A stretch of 64,000 bases of DNA from an uncultured Bacilli bacterium (GTDB lineage Bacteria > Bacillota_I > Bacilli_A > RFN20 > CAG-826). The position numbers and the translations under genes are program-made. The notes beneath the pieces were generated by a model. That model was not told the origin of the DNA and did not search any database. It was given only the letters and a program-made list of their open reading frames with translations. The DNA lies in contig CALVOX010000002.1 of assembly GCA_944350425.1 (NCBI GenBank), forward strand, positions 95,922-159,921, given 5' to 3'. Below are positions 26,558 to 39,100 of this stretch, in pieces (position 1 is the stretch's first letter; each line of letters opens with the position of its first letter).

Positions 26558-28725
26558 TGAAAAAGAATAAGATATTAACACTATTACTAAGTTTTTCTTG
26601 CGTAACTTCTCTTCTTTCTTCATGTAATCAAGAAGAGAATACTATTCCTGATATTCCAAGTGAAGAACCAGAAAAAATATATAAATATAAAGATCCTAAA
26701 TGTTATGAAGGTACATTAATTTCAAATCTTGATTTACCTTTATTTAATGAAACTACTCTTCATGTTCCACTTTTAGATACAAAAATTAATTTTACCTATC
26801 AAGAAATTGATCAAGAATTAAGTGAAGATGAAAGTATGAGAAAAATTAAATTCCATCTAAATATGGATTTATATTCTTCTCAAGAAATGTATGAATCATC
26901 TATTTTAAGTGAATATGTTCTTACAAGTGTTTTCGGTGATTTCAAATATCAAAACATTTTAAATAATGTAAGTGATTTAGATTTTTATTATTATGGAGAT
27001 GGTGTTTTATATACTACCATTTCACGTTTTGAAAATAATGCAAAGCCATCTAGAGTAGATGAAGAATATTTAAAAGCATATCCTCGTGAAATAATTGGTA
27101 CTTCTAAAATTGATATTTCTTCTTTAATGGATATGGTCGGAACAGTTTCTAGCGATAACTCGACTGATTTTATTATTCAGCAAATATATTCAATTCTTTC
27201 AGGATTTAGTGTAAAAATAGGCGATATTACTTCATTTATTGAAGGAGTAACAATCGATGTTTTAGACGAAGGCTTTAAAGCTAGTGTCGATCAAGAAGGC
27301 TTAGATGGTCTTTCATCAATTTTAACCAACATTGTTAATTTCACTATTAACAAACTTGGAATTGATGTTAATTTAAAAGATGGGAATTTACTTGATTTAA
27401 ATAAGTTTGAAATTTCTTATACACCTCTTGCAATTTCAGCTACTATTTTAAGCGAAAACTCAACTTCTTCTTTATTAAATTTATCATTAACTCGTAATGA
27501 TAATAACGCTTTAAGCGTTGAAAGCAGCGTTAATCTCGAAGAAGATTATTTAATACAAGAAAAAGCTGTTAAAGCTGTTAATTCTTTCTATTCCTTATAT
27601 GATAGCTACTCTTTGGATGGTTCATCACAAACCGATATTTATAACGCTATTTCGACAATTAATGGTTTAAATAGCGATGAAAAATCAAGAATTGCTAACT
27701 TTAATTCTTATCTTGGTTACGATGTTTTAACAATAGATGAAAACGGTAATTATACCGGCTTAAGCGAGGAAGAAGCTATTCAAAATTACTATCAAAATAT
27801 TTTAGATGTAATTAATGGAGAAAATTCAACTGATTATGAAATAATAAACGGATTAGAAAAGGTATTCTCCTTGTTTAACGAAAATAAATATTCTGATTCA
27901 TTAAAATTTAACCTTTTAACATACTTAGAAAGAAATAATGAAGAAGAATATAATGGCTATTTAGACAAAATTTCATCTTTCTTAAACCGTTTCCTTGATC
28001 AAATCCTAGAAGATGTTAACACTCTTCTTAATGAATATAACAAAGATGAAGAACATACTTTAGAAAAAACTCATGATTTAATTGAAAATATTTATAATCT
28101 CACTTTTTTTGATAATATTATCTTAAGTGATGATAAAGAAATTAAATTAGAAGATTTAAAAGAAAACGATATTATTAAAGCTCTTCCTTCCGAAATTCTT
28201 TCAAAAATAGCTTATATTTTCTCAATGAACCATCAAATATTTGACCAAACTTATGCTCAAAATATTTCTTCAATTATTATCAACTACTTAGATGAAATTT
28301 ACAAAATGGTCATCGATATGGGCGAAAAGAGCGACATCAAAGAGTTTAGAGATGTTCCTTCATACTTGATTCTAAATGAAGATAACGATGAAATGTATAA
28401 AATCTTTGATTTAATTTCAAACGGCAATCTTCAATTTATCAATACAATCAAAAATAAACTTGATGATATTATCTCTGATTTACTTTACAAAGCTGATTTA
28501 ATGGCTAATAAAAAGCTAGATAATACAATAACTATTGAAGAAATTAGATTAATTTTCAATAAAGAAGACTTAGCTTCAAAAAAAGAGCTTCTTGATGGAA
28601 TGTATAACATGATTCATGTTTATTTATCATCGCCACTTTATGAAAAATATGAAGCAAATCTTTCCTATATTGATAAATATTACGAACTTTGTAATGAGTT
28701 TGAACTCCAAGAAGACCGCCTTTAA
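26557..28725 (+). CDS. Large lipoprotein upstream of atp operon (2)
   Basis: The protein has 722 residues. The signal peptide MKKNKILTLLLSFSCVTSLL is followed by the lipobox SSC. The mature protein begins with an acidic, Pro-rich linker (EENTIPDIPSEEPEK). It then looks largely alpha-helical in its second half, with long Leu/Ile/Asn/Asp stretches. I recognise no family. GGAGAG lies 8 bp before the ATG, which overlaps the stop of the previous lipoprotein gene. The pair precedes the ATP synthase genes on the same strand by about 100 bp. The linkage may be simple neighbourhood or may reflect a membrane assembly; the sequence does not decide. Confidence 0.75.
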   Translation: MKKNKILTLLLSFSCVTSLLSSCNQEENTIPDIPSEEPEKIYKYKDPKCYEGTLISNLDLPLFNETTLHVPLLDTKINFTYQEIDQELSEDESMRKIKFHLNMDLYSSQEMYESSILSEYVLTSVFGDFKYQNILNNVSDLDFYYYGDGVLYTTISRFENNAKPSRVDEEYLKAYPREIIGTSKIDISSLMDMVGTVSSDNSTDFIIQQIYSILSGFSVKIGDITSFIEGVTIDVLDEGFKASVDQEGLDGLSSILTNIVNFTINKLGIDVNLKDGNLLDLNKFEISYTPLAISATILSENSTSSLLNLSLTRNDNNALSVESSVNLEEDYLIQEKAVKAVNSFYSLYDSYSLDGSSQTDIYNAISTINGLNSDEKSRIANFNSYLGYDVLTIDENGNYTGLSEEEAIQNYYQNILDVINGENSTDYEIINGLEKVFSLFNENKYSDSLKFNLLTYLERNNEEEYNGYLDKISSFLNRFLDQILEDVNTLLNEYNKDEEHTLEKTHDLIENIYNLTFFDNIILSDDKEIKLEDLKENDIIKALPSEILSKIAYIFSMNHQIFDQTYAQNISSIIINYLDEIYKMVIDMGEKSDIKEFRDVPSYLILNEDNDEMYKIFDLISNGNLQFINTIKNKLDDIISDLLYKADLMANKKLDNTITIEEIRLIFNKEDLASKKELLDGMYNMIHVYLSSPLYEKYEANLSYIDKYYELCNEFELQEDRL

Positions 28726-28742
28726 ATTAGGCGCCAAAATTA

Positions 28743-28771
28743 TTGACTTTTAAAGTCGCAAGTTTTATAAA
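28743..28771 (+). promoter_or_regulatory. Promoter before the ATP synthase genes
   Basis: TTGACT (28743-28748), a 17-bp spacer and TATAAA (28766-28771). It would drive the four-helix protein and atpBEFHAGDC independently of the lipoprotein genes. Confidence 0.6.
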
Positions 28772-28831
28772 TAGAGAGTAAGTTTTATCGCCTTCAAGAT
28801 AAGATTTGCTAAATGAAAGATTTAGGTTAAG

Positions 28832-29224
28832 ATGATTGAAAAGTTTAATCGTAAAAAGAAAATTATTATTGCTACAATTTGCTTTTTAATTGTTGCAATA
28901 ATTGGCTATATTTTAGGTACTGTAATCTACTTTTTAACGAATTCCTCAACCTTTTTAGTTTTATTTTCTATCTCTTTTCCATTTATGATTTTAACTTATA
29001 TTACTTTCATACTTGGATTCTTAAAATTTAATGTTGATAGAAAAGGCAAATTAACTTTTATTCTTTTTTATTTTGCACGATTCGCATGTATTATTATTTC
29101 TTTGCTTTTATGCATTCTTTATCTTTATTTAATGGGAACACTTAAAACAAGCGAAGCATATTACATCATCGTCTCTCCAGTTTTATATACAATCGGTTAT
29201 CTAGTAGGTATAGTTATTAAGTAA
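28832..29224 (+). CDS. Four-helix membrane protein in the atpI position
   Basis: The protein has 130 residues with four hydrophobic segments (about 11-32, 40-62, 74-97 and 108-129) and a basic N-terminus (EKFNRKKK). In many bacteria the small membrane protein AtpI, which helps assemble the c-ring, is encoded directly before atpB. Size, topology and position agree with that, but the sequence is too divergent for me to assign atpI with confidence. The stop is one base before the atpB start, so the genes are translationally coupled. Confidence 0.6.
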   Translation: MIEKFNRKKKIIIATICFLIVAIIGYILGTVIYFLTNSSTFLVLFSISFPFMILTYITFILGFLKFNVDRKGKLTFILFYFARFACIIISLLLCILYLYLMGTLKTSEAYYIIVSPVLYTIGYLVGIVIK

Positions 29225-29225
29225 T

Positions 29226-30071
29226 ATGGATTTTGAAAAAGTTATTAAATGGTTAAGTTGGGATGAAATTCCACCAGAATTTATCTCCTCGATACTTGCA
29301 TTATTAATAATGCTTATTTTAACTATAGTTATTAGAATAAAACTTAGAAAATATGACGCATTAGAAAAACCAAAAGGATTTTTTAACGCTTTTGAAGCTA
29401 TTAACGATTGGGTTGAAAAACAAGTAATTGACTTAATGGGCCCTGCTTTTAAAGATTTTGCTGGTTACATTTTATTTACTGGTGGCTATATTCTACTCGG
29501 TTTTATCATCGGTTGGGTCGGTATTCCGAATATATTCCAACCTAGTGGAGATACTTTCGGGGAACCTCTTCCTAATCCATTCACTAATATTGCAATTCCT
29601 TTATCTATTGCTTTAATTACTTTCGTTTTAACTCACTATACTGCAATTAAATATAAACATTGGTCATATTTTGAAAGATATCTGGAGCCAATTCCAATTT
29701 TCTTACCTGTTAACTTAGTTACAATGTGGTCTTCGCTTTTATCATTAACTTTACGTTTATTTGGTAATGCTTTAGCAGGATATTGCGTTATCACGCTTAT
29801 ATATGTAGGTCTAGGAACTTCTCTTCCACCTGAAGGAAGTTTGGTAGGAATGGTATTTGATCCTATTCTTGCTCCAATTGGACACCTTTACTTTGATTTA
29901 TTCGATGGCTTGATTCAAATGGCTGTCTTTACTATATTAACAATGATTAATATATCTAACGAATATATTAGTCCAGAAGAATATAAGCTTTCTCTTATTA
30001 ATAAAAAACAAGAAAAAGAAATGAAAAAACAAAGAAAACTTGAGAAGAAAGCTAAAAAAGTTGGTATTTAA
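29226..30071 (+). CDS. atpB: ATP synthase Fo subunit a
   Basis: The protein has 281 residues. This membrane subunit forms the two half-channels that pass ions to the c-ring. The essential Arg is in SLTLRLFGNALAGYCVI, and the last helices (GLIQMAVFTILTMINISNEY) are typical. The C-terminal 25 residues are strongly basic (KKQEKEMKKQRKLEKKAKK), an unusual cytoplasmic tail. It is followed by atpE after 34 bp. Confidence 0.93.
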   Translation: MDFEKVIKWLSWDEIPPEFISSILALLIMLILTIVIRIKLRKYDALEKPKGFFNAFEAINDWVEKQVIDLMGPAFKDFAGYILFTGGYILLGFIIGWVGIPNIFQPSGDTFGEPLPNPFTNIAIPLSIALITFVLTHYTAIKYKHWSYFERYLEPIPIFLPVNLVTMWSSLLSLTLRLFGNALAGYCVITLIYVGLGTSLPPEGSLVGMVFDPILAPIGHLYFDLFDGLIQMAVFTILTMINISNEYISPEEYKLSLINKKQEKEMKKQRKLEKKAKKVGI

Positions 30072-30105
30072 TTCATATTAAATTTATATTAAAGGAGATA
30101 TATTT

Positions 30106-30321
30106 ATGAATTTTATTGGTTTAGGTATTGCTTGTATTGGACTTGGCATGTCAGCTATTGCTGAAGGCTTGGCCGTAATGAAAGCTATGGAAGCTATTGG
30201 TAGAAACCCATCTGCTACGAAAGATATTAGAACTTCCATGATCATCGGTATTGGTCTTGTTGAATCAGTTGCTATTTATATTCTTGTCGTCGCAATTTTA
30301 ATGGCATTCGTTGTTCAATAA
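30106..30321 (+). CDS. atpE: ATP synthase Fo subunit c
   Basis: This 71-residue hairpin of two membrane helices forms the rotor ring. The polar loop is GRNPSATKDIR. The ion-binding carboxylate is Glu53 in LVESVAIY, next to Ser54. Helix 1 carries a second acidic residue, Glu20 (AIAEGLAV), at the position where Na+-type rings usually have Gln. The sequence therefore differs from both the standard H+ and the standard Na+ pattern. AAGGAG lies 8 bp before the ATG, a strong site consistent with the high copy number of this subunit. Confidence 0.95.
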   Translation: MNFIGLGIACIGLGMSAIAEGLAVMKAMEAIGRNPSATKDIRTSMIIGIGLVESVAIYILVVAILMAFVVQ

Positions 30322-30340
30322 AATTTTTAAAGGAAAGAAT

Positions 30341-30940
30341 ATGAAGAAATCGAAAAAATTTACACTAACAGCTTTTCTATCTATTCTTCTTTTAGGATTA
30401 ACTTCTTGCGACACTGAAGAAATTTCAGATAGAATCGTTACATTAGTCCAAAATATGCTTCCGAATATTTGGATTACTTTAATGCAACTTGCTCTTTTTA
30501 TTATCGTCGTAATACTTTTTATTGTATTTGCTTATAAACCTTTAAAGAAAAAACTTTCAAAACGTAGTGATTACATTGAAAAAAATATTAAAGATAGTGA
30601 AGAAAAAGTCAAAGAAGCTAGTGCAAATCTAGAAAAAAGTAATCAACTCATTTTAGATAGCGAGAAAAAAGCCGGTGAGATTATTCAAGCAGCACAAAAA
30701 ACTGCTGAAGTTAGAACTTTAGAAAGTGAAAAAGAACTTTCTACTAAAATTGAGATTGCTAAAGCTCAAGCTCATAAAGATATTGAAGCTGAACGTAATA
30801 ATATGCTTAAAGATGCTCATAAAGCAATCGTGGAAAGTGCAATTACTACTTCAAAAGAAATTTTAAAAAGAGACATTACAAAAGAAGACAACGATAAGTT
30901 TGTTAACGATTTTGTTGATGAATTATTGAAGGACAAGTAA
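30341..30940 (+). CDS. atpF: ATP synthase Fo subunit b, lipoprotein type
   Basis: The protein has 199 residues. The N-terminus is a type II signal peptide (MKKSKKFTLTAFLSILLLGL, then TSC), so the mature subunit should carry a lipid anchor outside. A membrane helix (about residues 47-68) and a long charged coiled-coil stalk reach the F1 part inside. A lipoprotein b subunit is known from Mycoplasma and related Mollicutes. An open frame extends to 30311; I choose 30341 because AAAGGA lies 7 bp upstream and the signal peptide then starts properly. It is followed by atpH after 2 bp. Confidence 0.92.
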   Translation: MKKSKKFTLTAFLSILLLGLTSCDTEEISDRIVTLVQNMLPNIWITLMQLALFIIVVILFIVFAYKPLKKKLSKRSDYIEKNIKDSEEKVKEASANLEKSNQLILDSEKKAGEIIQAAQKTAEVRTLESEKELSTKIEIAKAQAHKDIEAERNNMLKDAHKAIVESAITTSKEILKRDITKEDNDKFVNDFVDELLKDK

Positions 30941-30942
30941 AA

Positions 30943-31521
30943 ATGAATAACGTCGATTCCCTTATTTTAAAAACAACAGAAGGATTTTTCCAAAATGCAT
31001 TGGAAAATAATCAAATAATTAAATTTCAAGAAAACTTGAAGTTTTTATTATGGAATTTAGAAAGAAATCCATCTTATTATGATTTATTAAATTCACCTTT
31101 TGTAGAAATTAAAGATAAGTATGAATCACTTGAAGATACATTTAAAGATGTTTTGATTCCTGAAGTACTTCTTTTTGCAAAGATTTTAATTGAGAAAAAT
31201 ATTTTTAATCATTTAAAGGAAGTAAAAGAAACTTTTGATCAACTAGTTGACCAAGAACAAAACATATTAGATGCATTTATTTATACCCCATTTGAACTAA
31301 GCGAAACTCAAATTAGCAAAATCCAAGCTGCATTTGAGAATAAATTTAATACTAAATGTAATTTTAAAATAGTTATTGACAAAGATTTAATTGCTGGAAT
31401 AAGAGTTTTAATTAATGAAACTATATTTGAATACAGCGTTGAATCAAAATTAGATAATATAAAAGAAAACTTAAACCAATATTACGATAACTACTTTAAA
31501 AACAATAAGGAGGGCAAATAA
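30943..31521 (+). CDS. atpH: ATP synthase F1 subunit delta
   Basis: The protein has 192 residues. Delta links the top of the alpha3beta3 head to the b stalk. The N-terminal helical domain is poorly conserved, as usual. The C-terminal part has the expected pattern (KCNFKIVIDKDLIAGIRVLI, then EYSVESKLDNI), matching the common GG-x-x-I/V-D-Y-SV-like end. Its position between atpF and atpA confirms the assignment. Its stop overlaps the atpA start by one base. Confidence 0.88.
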   Translation: MNNVDSLILKTTEGFFQNALENNQIIKFQENLKFLLWNLERNPSYYDLLNSPFVEIKDKYESLEDTFKDVLIPEVLLFAKILIEKNIFNHLKEVKETFDQLVDQEQNILDAFIYTPFELSETQISKIQAAFENKFNTKCNFKIVIDKDLIAGIRVLINETIFEYSVESKLDNIKENLNQYYDNYFKNNKEGK

Positions 31522-33050
31522 TGAGTAATAATAAAAACCTAAACTCCTTATCTGAAATTATTAAGGATGAAATTAATAAATACGAAAAGAAAATTAATAC
31601 TACTAGTGTTGGCCAAGTAGTTAGCGTTGGTGATTGTATCGCAACCATCTATGGCCTTGACGAGGCAATGTATGGTGAGTTAATTCAATTCCCAAATGAT
31701 AATTATGGTATGGTTATGAATATCGAAGAAGACTCTATTGGAGTTGCTCTTTTTGGTAACGAAATCACTATAAAAGAAGGCGATATTTGTAATAGAACAA
31801 ATAAAGTTACCTCGGTTCCAGTTGGTAATGCAATGCTAGGCAGAGTTGTCAATTCTTTAGGCGAGCCTATTGATGGTTTAGGAAAAATTGAAACCACTGA
31901 AGTTAGACCTATCGAAATGCCTGCTCCTAAAATTATGGATAGACAATCAGTTAAAGAACCATTAATGACTGGTATAAAGGCAATTGACTCAATGATTCCT
32001 ATCGGAAAAGGGCAAAGAGAATTAATTATCGGGAATAGACAAACCGGAAAAACTGCTTTGGCTATTGATACAATTTTAAACCAAAAAGGTAAGGATGTTA
32101 TTTGTGTTTATTGTTCAATCGGACAAAAAAATTCTTCACTTGCCCAAATTGTCTCTCGTTTAAAAAGAGCTGGAGCAATGGATTATACTGTCGTTGTTTC
32201 TTCTGGCGCCGCTGATCCTTCTCCAATGCAATATATCGCACCTTATAGTGCAACATCTATTGCTGAATATTGGGAATATCAAGGAAAAGATGTTTTAATC
32301 GTCTATGATGATTTATCAAAACATGCTGTCGCTTATAGAACTTTATGTTTATTGCTTAGAAGATCTCCTGGTAGAGAAGCTTATCCTGGCGATATTTTCT
32401 ATATCCACTCTCGTCTTCTTGAAAGATCGTGTAAACTTTCTAGCAAATTAGGCGGAGGTTCAATTACTGCTCTTCCTATTGTTGAAACACAAGCTGGGGA
32501 TATTTCCGCTTATATTCCAACAAATATTATTTCAATTACTGACGGTCAATTATTCTTAAACGATGATATGTTTAATGCTGGACAAAGACCTGCTATTGAT
32601 TCAGGTTTATCAGTCAGTCGTGTTGGTAGTTCAGCTCAATATAAAGTCATGAAAAATGTTGCTAAAGATTTAAGAATGCAACTTGCCAATTATCACGAAA
32701 TGCTCGATTTTTCAAGATTTGGAAGTGACTTAGATAAAACAACTCAATCGATTTTAACTCATGGTGAAATATTGCTTGAGGTTTTAAAACAAAAACAATA
32801 TATGCCTTTTTCTTTAGCACAAGAAATTGTTGATATTTTTGTTGCTCAAAGCGGATATCTAGATGATGTTCAACCTTCTAATGTTCATCATATTTTAAAA
32901 CTTTTAGATAACTCTATCGTTTCAAAAGAAAATAACATTTACGAAAAAATAAATTCATCTCATGAATTTAGCGATGAGGACAAAAAATTTATCTTAGATT
33001 TACTAACAACTATTAAAAACGCAATAAAGACTAACGAAGTTAATGCTTAA
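31521..33050 (+). CDS. atpA: ATP synthase F1 subunit alpha
   Basis: The protein has 509 residues, full length. It forms the non-catalytic nucleotide-binding positions of the F1 head. Walker A is GNRQTGKT (171-178). Other landmarks are VCVYCSIGQKNSSLAQIV, LIVYDDLSKHAVAYR and RPAIDSGLSVSRVGSSAQ. GGAGGG lies 6 bp before the ATG. The gene overlaps atpH by one base, which helps match subunit amounts. Confidence 0.97.
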   Translation: MSNNKNLNSLSEIIKDEINKYEKKINTTSVGQVVSVGDCIATIYGLDEAMYGELIQFPNDNYGMVMNIEEDSIGVALFGNEITIKEGDICNRTNKVTSVPVGNAMLGRVVNSLGEPIDGLGKIETTEVRPIEMPAPKIMDRQSVKEPLMTGIKAIDSMIPIGKGQRELIIGNRQTGKTALAIDTILNQKGKDVICVYCSIGQKNSSLAQIVSRLKRAGAMDYTVVVSSGAADPSPMQYIAPYSATSIAEYWEYQGKDVLIVYDDLSKHAVAYRTLCLLLRRSPGREAYPGDIFYIHSRLLERSCKLSSKLGGGSITALPIVETQAGDISAYIPTNIISITDGQLFLNDDMFNAGQRPAIDSGLSVSRVGSSAQYKVMKNVAKDLRMQLANYHEMLDFSRFGSDLDKTTQSILTHGEILLEVLKQKQYMPFSLAQEIVDIFVAQSGYLDDVQPSNVHHILKLLDNSIVSKENNIYEKINSSHEFSDEDKKFILDLLTTIKNAIKTNEVNA

Positions 33051-33056
33051 CAATTT

Positions 33057-35440
<2,384 letters not shown>

Positions 35441-35443
35441 TAT

Positions 35444-35875
35444 ATGGCAGCTGAACAAAACAACTTAATCAATCTTCGTTTAGTTACACCAGATTCTCTT
35501 GAAAAAAGACATAGAATAAAATCTATTATCGTTCAAACAGATAATGGTGAAGTTGAAATACTTCCAAATCATGCTGATTATTTAGCAAATGTAGAAGTAT
35601 CTATTTTAACTATACGCAGATATAATGATGAAATTGTTCATTATGCCGTTGGTGGTGGAGCGATTCATTTCAACAATAAAACTAACACTACTACTCTTAT
35701 TGTGAATACTTTTATACCAGTAGAAAAAATTGATATAGAAAAAACTAAAAAAAGCCAAGAAGAAGCATTACAAAAGCTAAAAAATTCAACTTCTGCATAC
35801 GAACATAAGCAAGCTGAATTGTCTTTAAAAACAGCTTTAGTCGAGGCTTTTGCTAAGAATAACTATCAAAAATAA
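35444..35875 (+). CDS. atpC: ATP synthase F1 subunit epsilon
   Basis: The protein has 143 residues. The N-terminal beta-sandwich carries VQTDNGEVEILPNHADYLAN and HYAVGGGAIHF, matching the family pattern of G-x-x-x-I-L-x-x-H and the G-G-G-x turn. A C-terminal two-helix part follows (KTKKSQEEALQKLKNSTSAY and on). Epsilon regulates rotation and can inhibit ATP hydrolysis. It closes the atp operon; I see no clear terminator before the tRNA-Ala promoter 6 bp later. Confidence 0.92.
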   Translation: MAAEQNNLINLRLVTPDSLEKRHRIKSIIVQTDNGEVEILPNHADYLANVEVSILTIRRYNDEIVHYAVGGGAIHFNNKTNTTTLIVNTFIPVEKIDIEKTKKSQEEALQKLKNSTSAYEHKQAELSLKTALVEAFAKNNYQK

Positions 35876-35880
35876 GTTTG

Positions 35881-35909
35881 TTGATTACAACTAATTTATC
35901 TAGTATAAT
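35881..35909 (+). promoter_or_regulatory. Promoter of tRNA-Ala
   Basis: TTGATT (35881-35886), a 17-bp spacer and TATAAT (35904-35909), ending 13 bp before the tRNA. Confidence 0.7.
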
Positions 35910-35922
35910 CTTATTTGCGATT

Positions 35923-35998
35923 GGGCCTTTGGCGCAGCTGGGAGCGCGCTTCCATGGCATGGAAGAGGTCACGGGTTCGAGCCCCGTAAGGTCCACCA
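35923..35998 (+). tRNA. tRNA-Ala (anticodon GGC)
   Basis: The gene has 76 bases with CCA encoded. The acceptor is GGGCCTT paired with AAGGTCC, with one G-U pair at the third position as is usual for alanine tRNAs. The anticodon stem-loop is CTTCC-ATGGCAT-GGAAG, and the T-arm is CGGG-TTCGAGC-CCCG. Confidence 0.96.
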
Positions 35999-36026
35999 TG
36001 TAAAAAACTATTTAACACACCCTAAT

Positions 36027-36058
36027 AAAAATAACGCGATTAAACTCGCGTTATTTTT
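36027..36058. terminator. Bidirectional terminator between two tRNA genes
   Basis: The arms are AAAAATAACGCGA and TCGCGTTATTTTT with a 6-base loop. It ends tRNA-Ala on the plus strand and tRNA-Arg, with the polC transcript, on the minus strand. Confidence 0.92.
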
Positions 36059-36068
36059 GTTTTTGCAA

Positions 36069-36145
36069 TGGTGATCACGGAGGGATTCGAACCCTCGACC
36101 TACTCCTTAGGAGGGAGTTACTCTATCCAGCTGAGCTACGTAACC
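36069..36145 (-). tRNA. tRNA-Arg (anticodon CCT)
   Basis: The gene has 77 bases with CCA encoded. The acceptor is GGTTACG paired with CGTGATC, with two G-U pairs. The anticodon stem-loop is ACTCC-CTCCTAA-GGAGT with CCT at positions 34-36, and the T-arm is GAGGG-TTCGAAT-CCCTC. It reads AGG. It lies 21 bp after the polC stop with no terminator between, so it is probably cut from the polC transcript. Confidence 0.94.
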
Positions 36146-36166
36146 AGTAATGGTTAATACATTGTA

Positions 36167-39100
36167 CTAACCAAATAAATTAAAATCATCGAAAAGTGAT
36201 AATTCATCTGTTTCATTATAGCCTTTAAAGGATCCGAGTTCTCTCAGTTGATTTACTACCTTTTCAGGAACCTTTCCTCTTTTTGAAAAATCGGTAATTG
36301 AGTCGAAAGGCCTTTCTTCTCTTGCGGCTTTGATCTGTTCTCCACCATTTTCTCCAAAACCATCTAGAACTTTAAATGGGGGAATAAGTGCATTATTTTC
36401 TTTATCGATAATAAAGTTACTAGCATCAGATTTATTAATATCTATTGTTTCGAACTTAAATCCTCTTTCATAAAATTCAAGAACTACAGTTAATGTATCT
36501 AAAATAGCTACTTCTTTATCTGATAACTTCTTTAATGGGTCATTTGATGCATTACGATTTTCAAGTTCTTCGATTTTATCATGAACTGCATCAATACCTT
36601 TTATCATTGTTGAAATATCATATTGATCACACCTTAAAGTAAAGAAAGTTGCGTAGAAAGCTAATGGAAAATAAACTTTGAAATAGCCAACACGAATAGC
36701 CATCATAACATAAGCACACGCATGCCCTTTAGGAAAAAGATATTTAATCTTTTTACAAGATTCAATGTAATAATTAGGAACATTATGGCTTTCCATATCA
36801 TGAATTTGTTCATCAGAAAGTTTTTTGCCTTTTCTTACGGTTTCCATGATTGTGAAAGCTTTAGAATTGTCCAATCCTTTGCTAATTAAGAATGACATAA
36901 TATCATCTCTGCAACCAATAACTCCATTAAGATCCGTTACTCCAGATTTAATTAAATCTTGAGCATTATTAGTCCAAACGTTAGTACCATGAGATAAGCC
37001 AGAAATAATAAGAAGATCTCTAAAACTCTTTGGTTTAGCCTCTCTAATTAATTGCTTAACAAAGTTGGTACCGAATTCTGGAATACCTGTAGTTCCGACA
37101 TCAGCTTTTATGTATTTATGTTTCATATTTAAAGCATCGTTAGCCACAAATAATGATAAAATTTTCCTATCATTCATTGGAATTGAATGAATATCAACTC
37201 CTTCTAAATCGCACATCATTTTTAAAGCTTGCGGATCAACGTGACCTAGCATATCTAGTTTTAAAATTGTGTCATGGATTGCATGGAAATCAAAATGAGT
37301 CGTCTTCCATTTAGCTGTTGTATCATTTGCAGGGTATTGAACAGGCGTGAAATCATAAATCTCATATTTTCTTGGAACAACAACTATCCCTCCTGGGTGT
37401 TGTCCGGTTGTTCTTTTGACACTAGTACAACCAAATGCCATAGCATTGATTAATGGTCTTTTTATTGTGTTAGGATCGATTCCTTGATTTTTAAAATATT
37501 CTCTAACATAACCAATTGCAGTTTTTAATTTAGCTGTAGATATAGTACCCGCTCTAAAAACATTATCCTCACCAAGTAATGTCTTAGTAAAAAGATGTGC
37601 TTTAGATTGGAAGTCAGCAGGGAAATTTAAATCAATATCAGGGACTTTTTCAGCCTTAAATCCAAGGAATGTTTCAAAAGGAATATTTTGACCATCCTGA
37701 ATCATAATTTCACCACATTCTGGGCATTTTTTTAAGGGTAAATCATAACCAGATGTACATCCATCGCTCATATCGTGGAACTCGACATGTTTACATTTTG
37801 GGCATCTATAATGCGGAGGTAGAGGGTTAACTTCTGTAATTCCAGCACAATATGCAGCAAAAGAAGAACCAACCGATCCTCTTGATCCAACGATGTAACC
37901 TGCTTCATTTGTTAATCTTACAAGCTCGTGAGCGATGTAATAAGTAACTGAATAACCATGGTTAATAATACCATCAAGTTCTCTTTTTAATCTATCCTCA
38001 ATTAAAGAAGGGAGTTTATCTCCATACTCACGGTGAGCTTTTTCATAACACATATCAGTTAACATTTGCTCACAATTATCAATTTCAGGTGTATATAATT
38101 TATCATCGATTGGAATAATTTCTGAACATTGATCAGCAATGTAATTTGTGTTATAAATAACCCATTTTCTTACTTCTTCTTTATCTTCATACCAATCAAA
38201 AGCCTCTAACATTTCTCTCGTTGATAAGAAATGTTGATCAGGTGCTTGAGCCCCGTTTCTTCTAAATAAAGGGTGTAAACCACCACCAACTGCTTGGTTG
38301 TTAATCAAAATATCACGATATATTTTTTGTTCTTTATTAACATAGTGACAATCACCAGTAGCACAAATCATCTTATTTTGTCTCTTTGCTTCATTAATAA
38401 TAAGACGAAGGTACTTCTTTAAAGTTTCAACATCAGGAATTTGCCTATCATTAACTAAGAACATATAATTTTCTAATGGTTGAATTTCAATATAGTCATA
38501 ATAAGAAATTGATTCAGTTAATTTTTTCGAATTTCTAAATACACAGTTATAAAATACTTCGCCGTTAAAACAAGCGGAGCCTATAAAAAATGAATCTCTA
38601 TATTGATTTAAAAGCGATCTAGGAACAAGAGGGACAGTACCAACATATTCGCAATGAGAAACTGAAATTATCTTATATAAGTTTTTAAGAGCGGCTCTAT
38701 CCTTACAAATTACACAGGTGTGATAGCCGTGCATACTTTTCAAAGCTTCTTTTTCATATGGTAAATGAACAAGGTCAGAGTGTAAAAGATGCTCTTTTTT
38801 CTCTTCTAAATAACCTTTTAAAATATTCCAACAGGAAGCTAAAACACTAGCATCATAGTCTGCTCTATGAGCGCTATCTTTATCATAATCAACATCTAAA
38901 CGGCTACATAACGCACCTAAAGAATGTTTTCTTTTATCTGGATATATATATCTAGAAATTGCTAAGGTATCTATGACAGGTAAAATGATATCCTCGCCAT
39001 GAATTCTTTTATAAGCCTCATTAATCATTGAGTAATCGAACTCCCCGTTATGAGTAACTAAAATAGAATCTCCAACGAATTTTAAAAATTCTGGTAAAAC

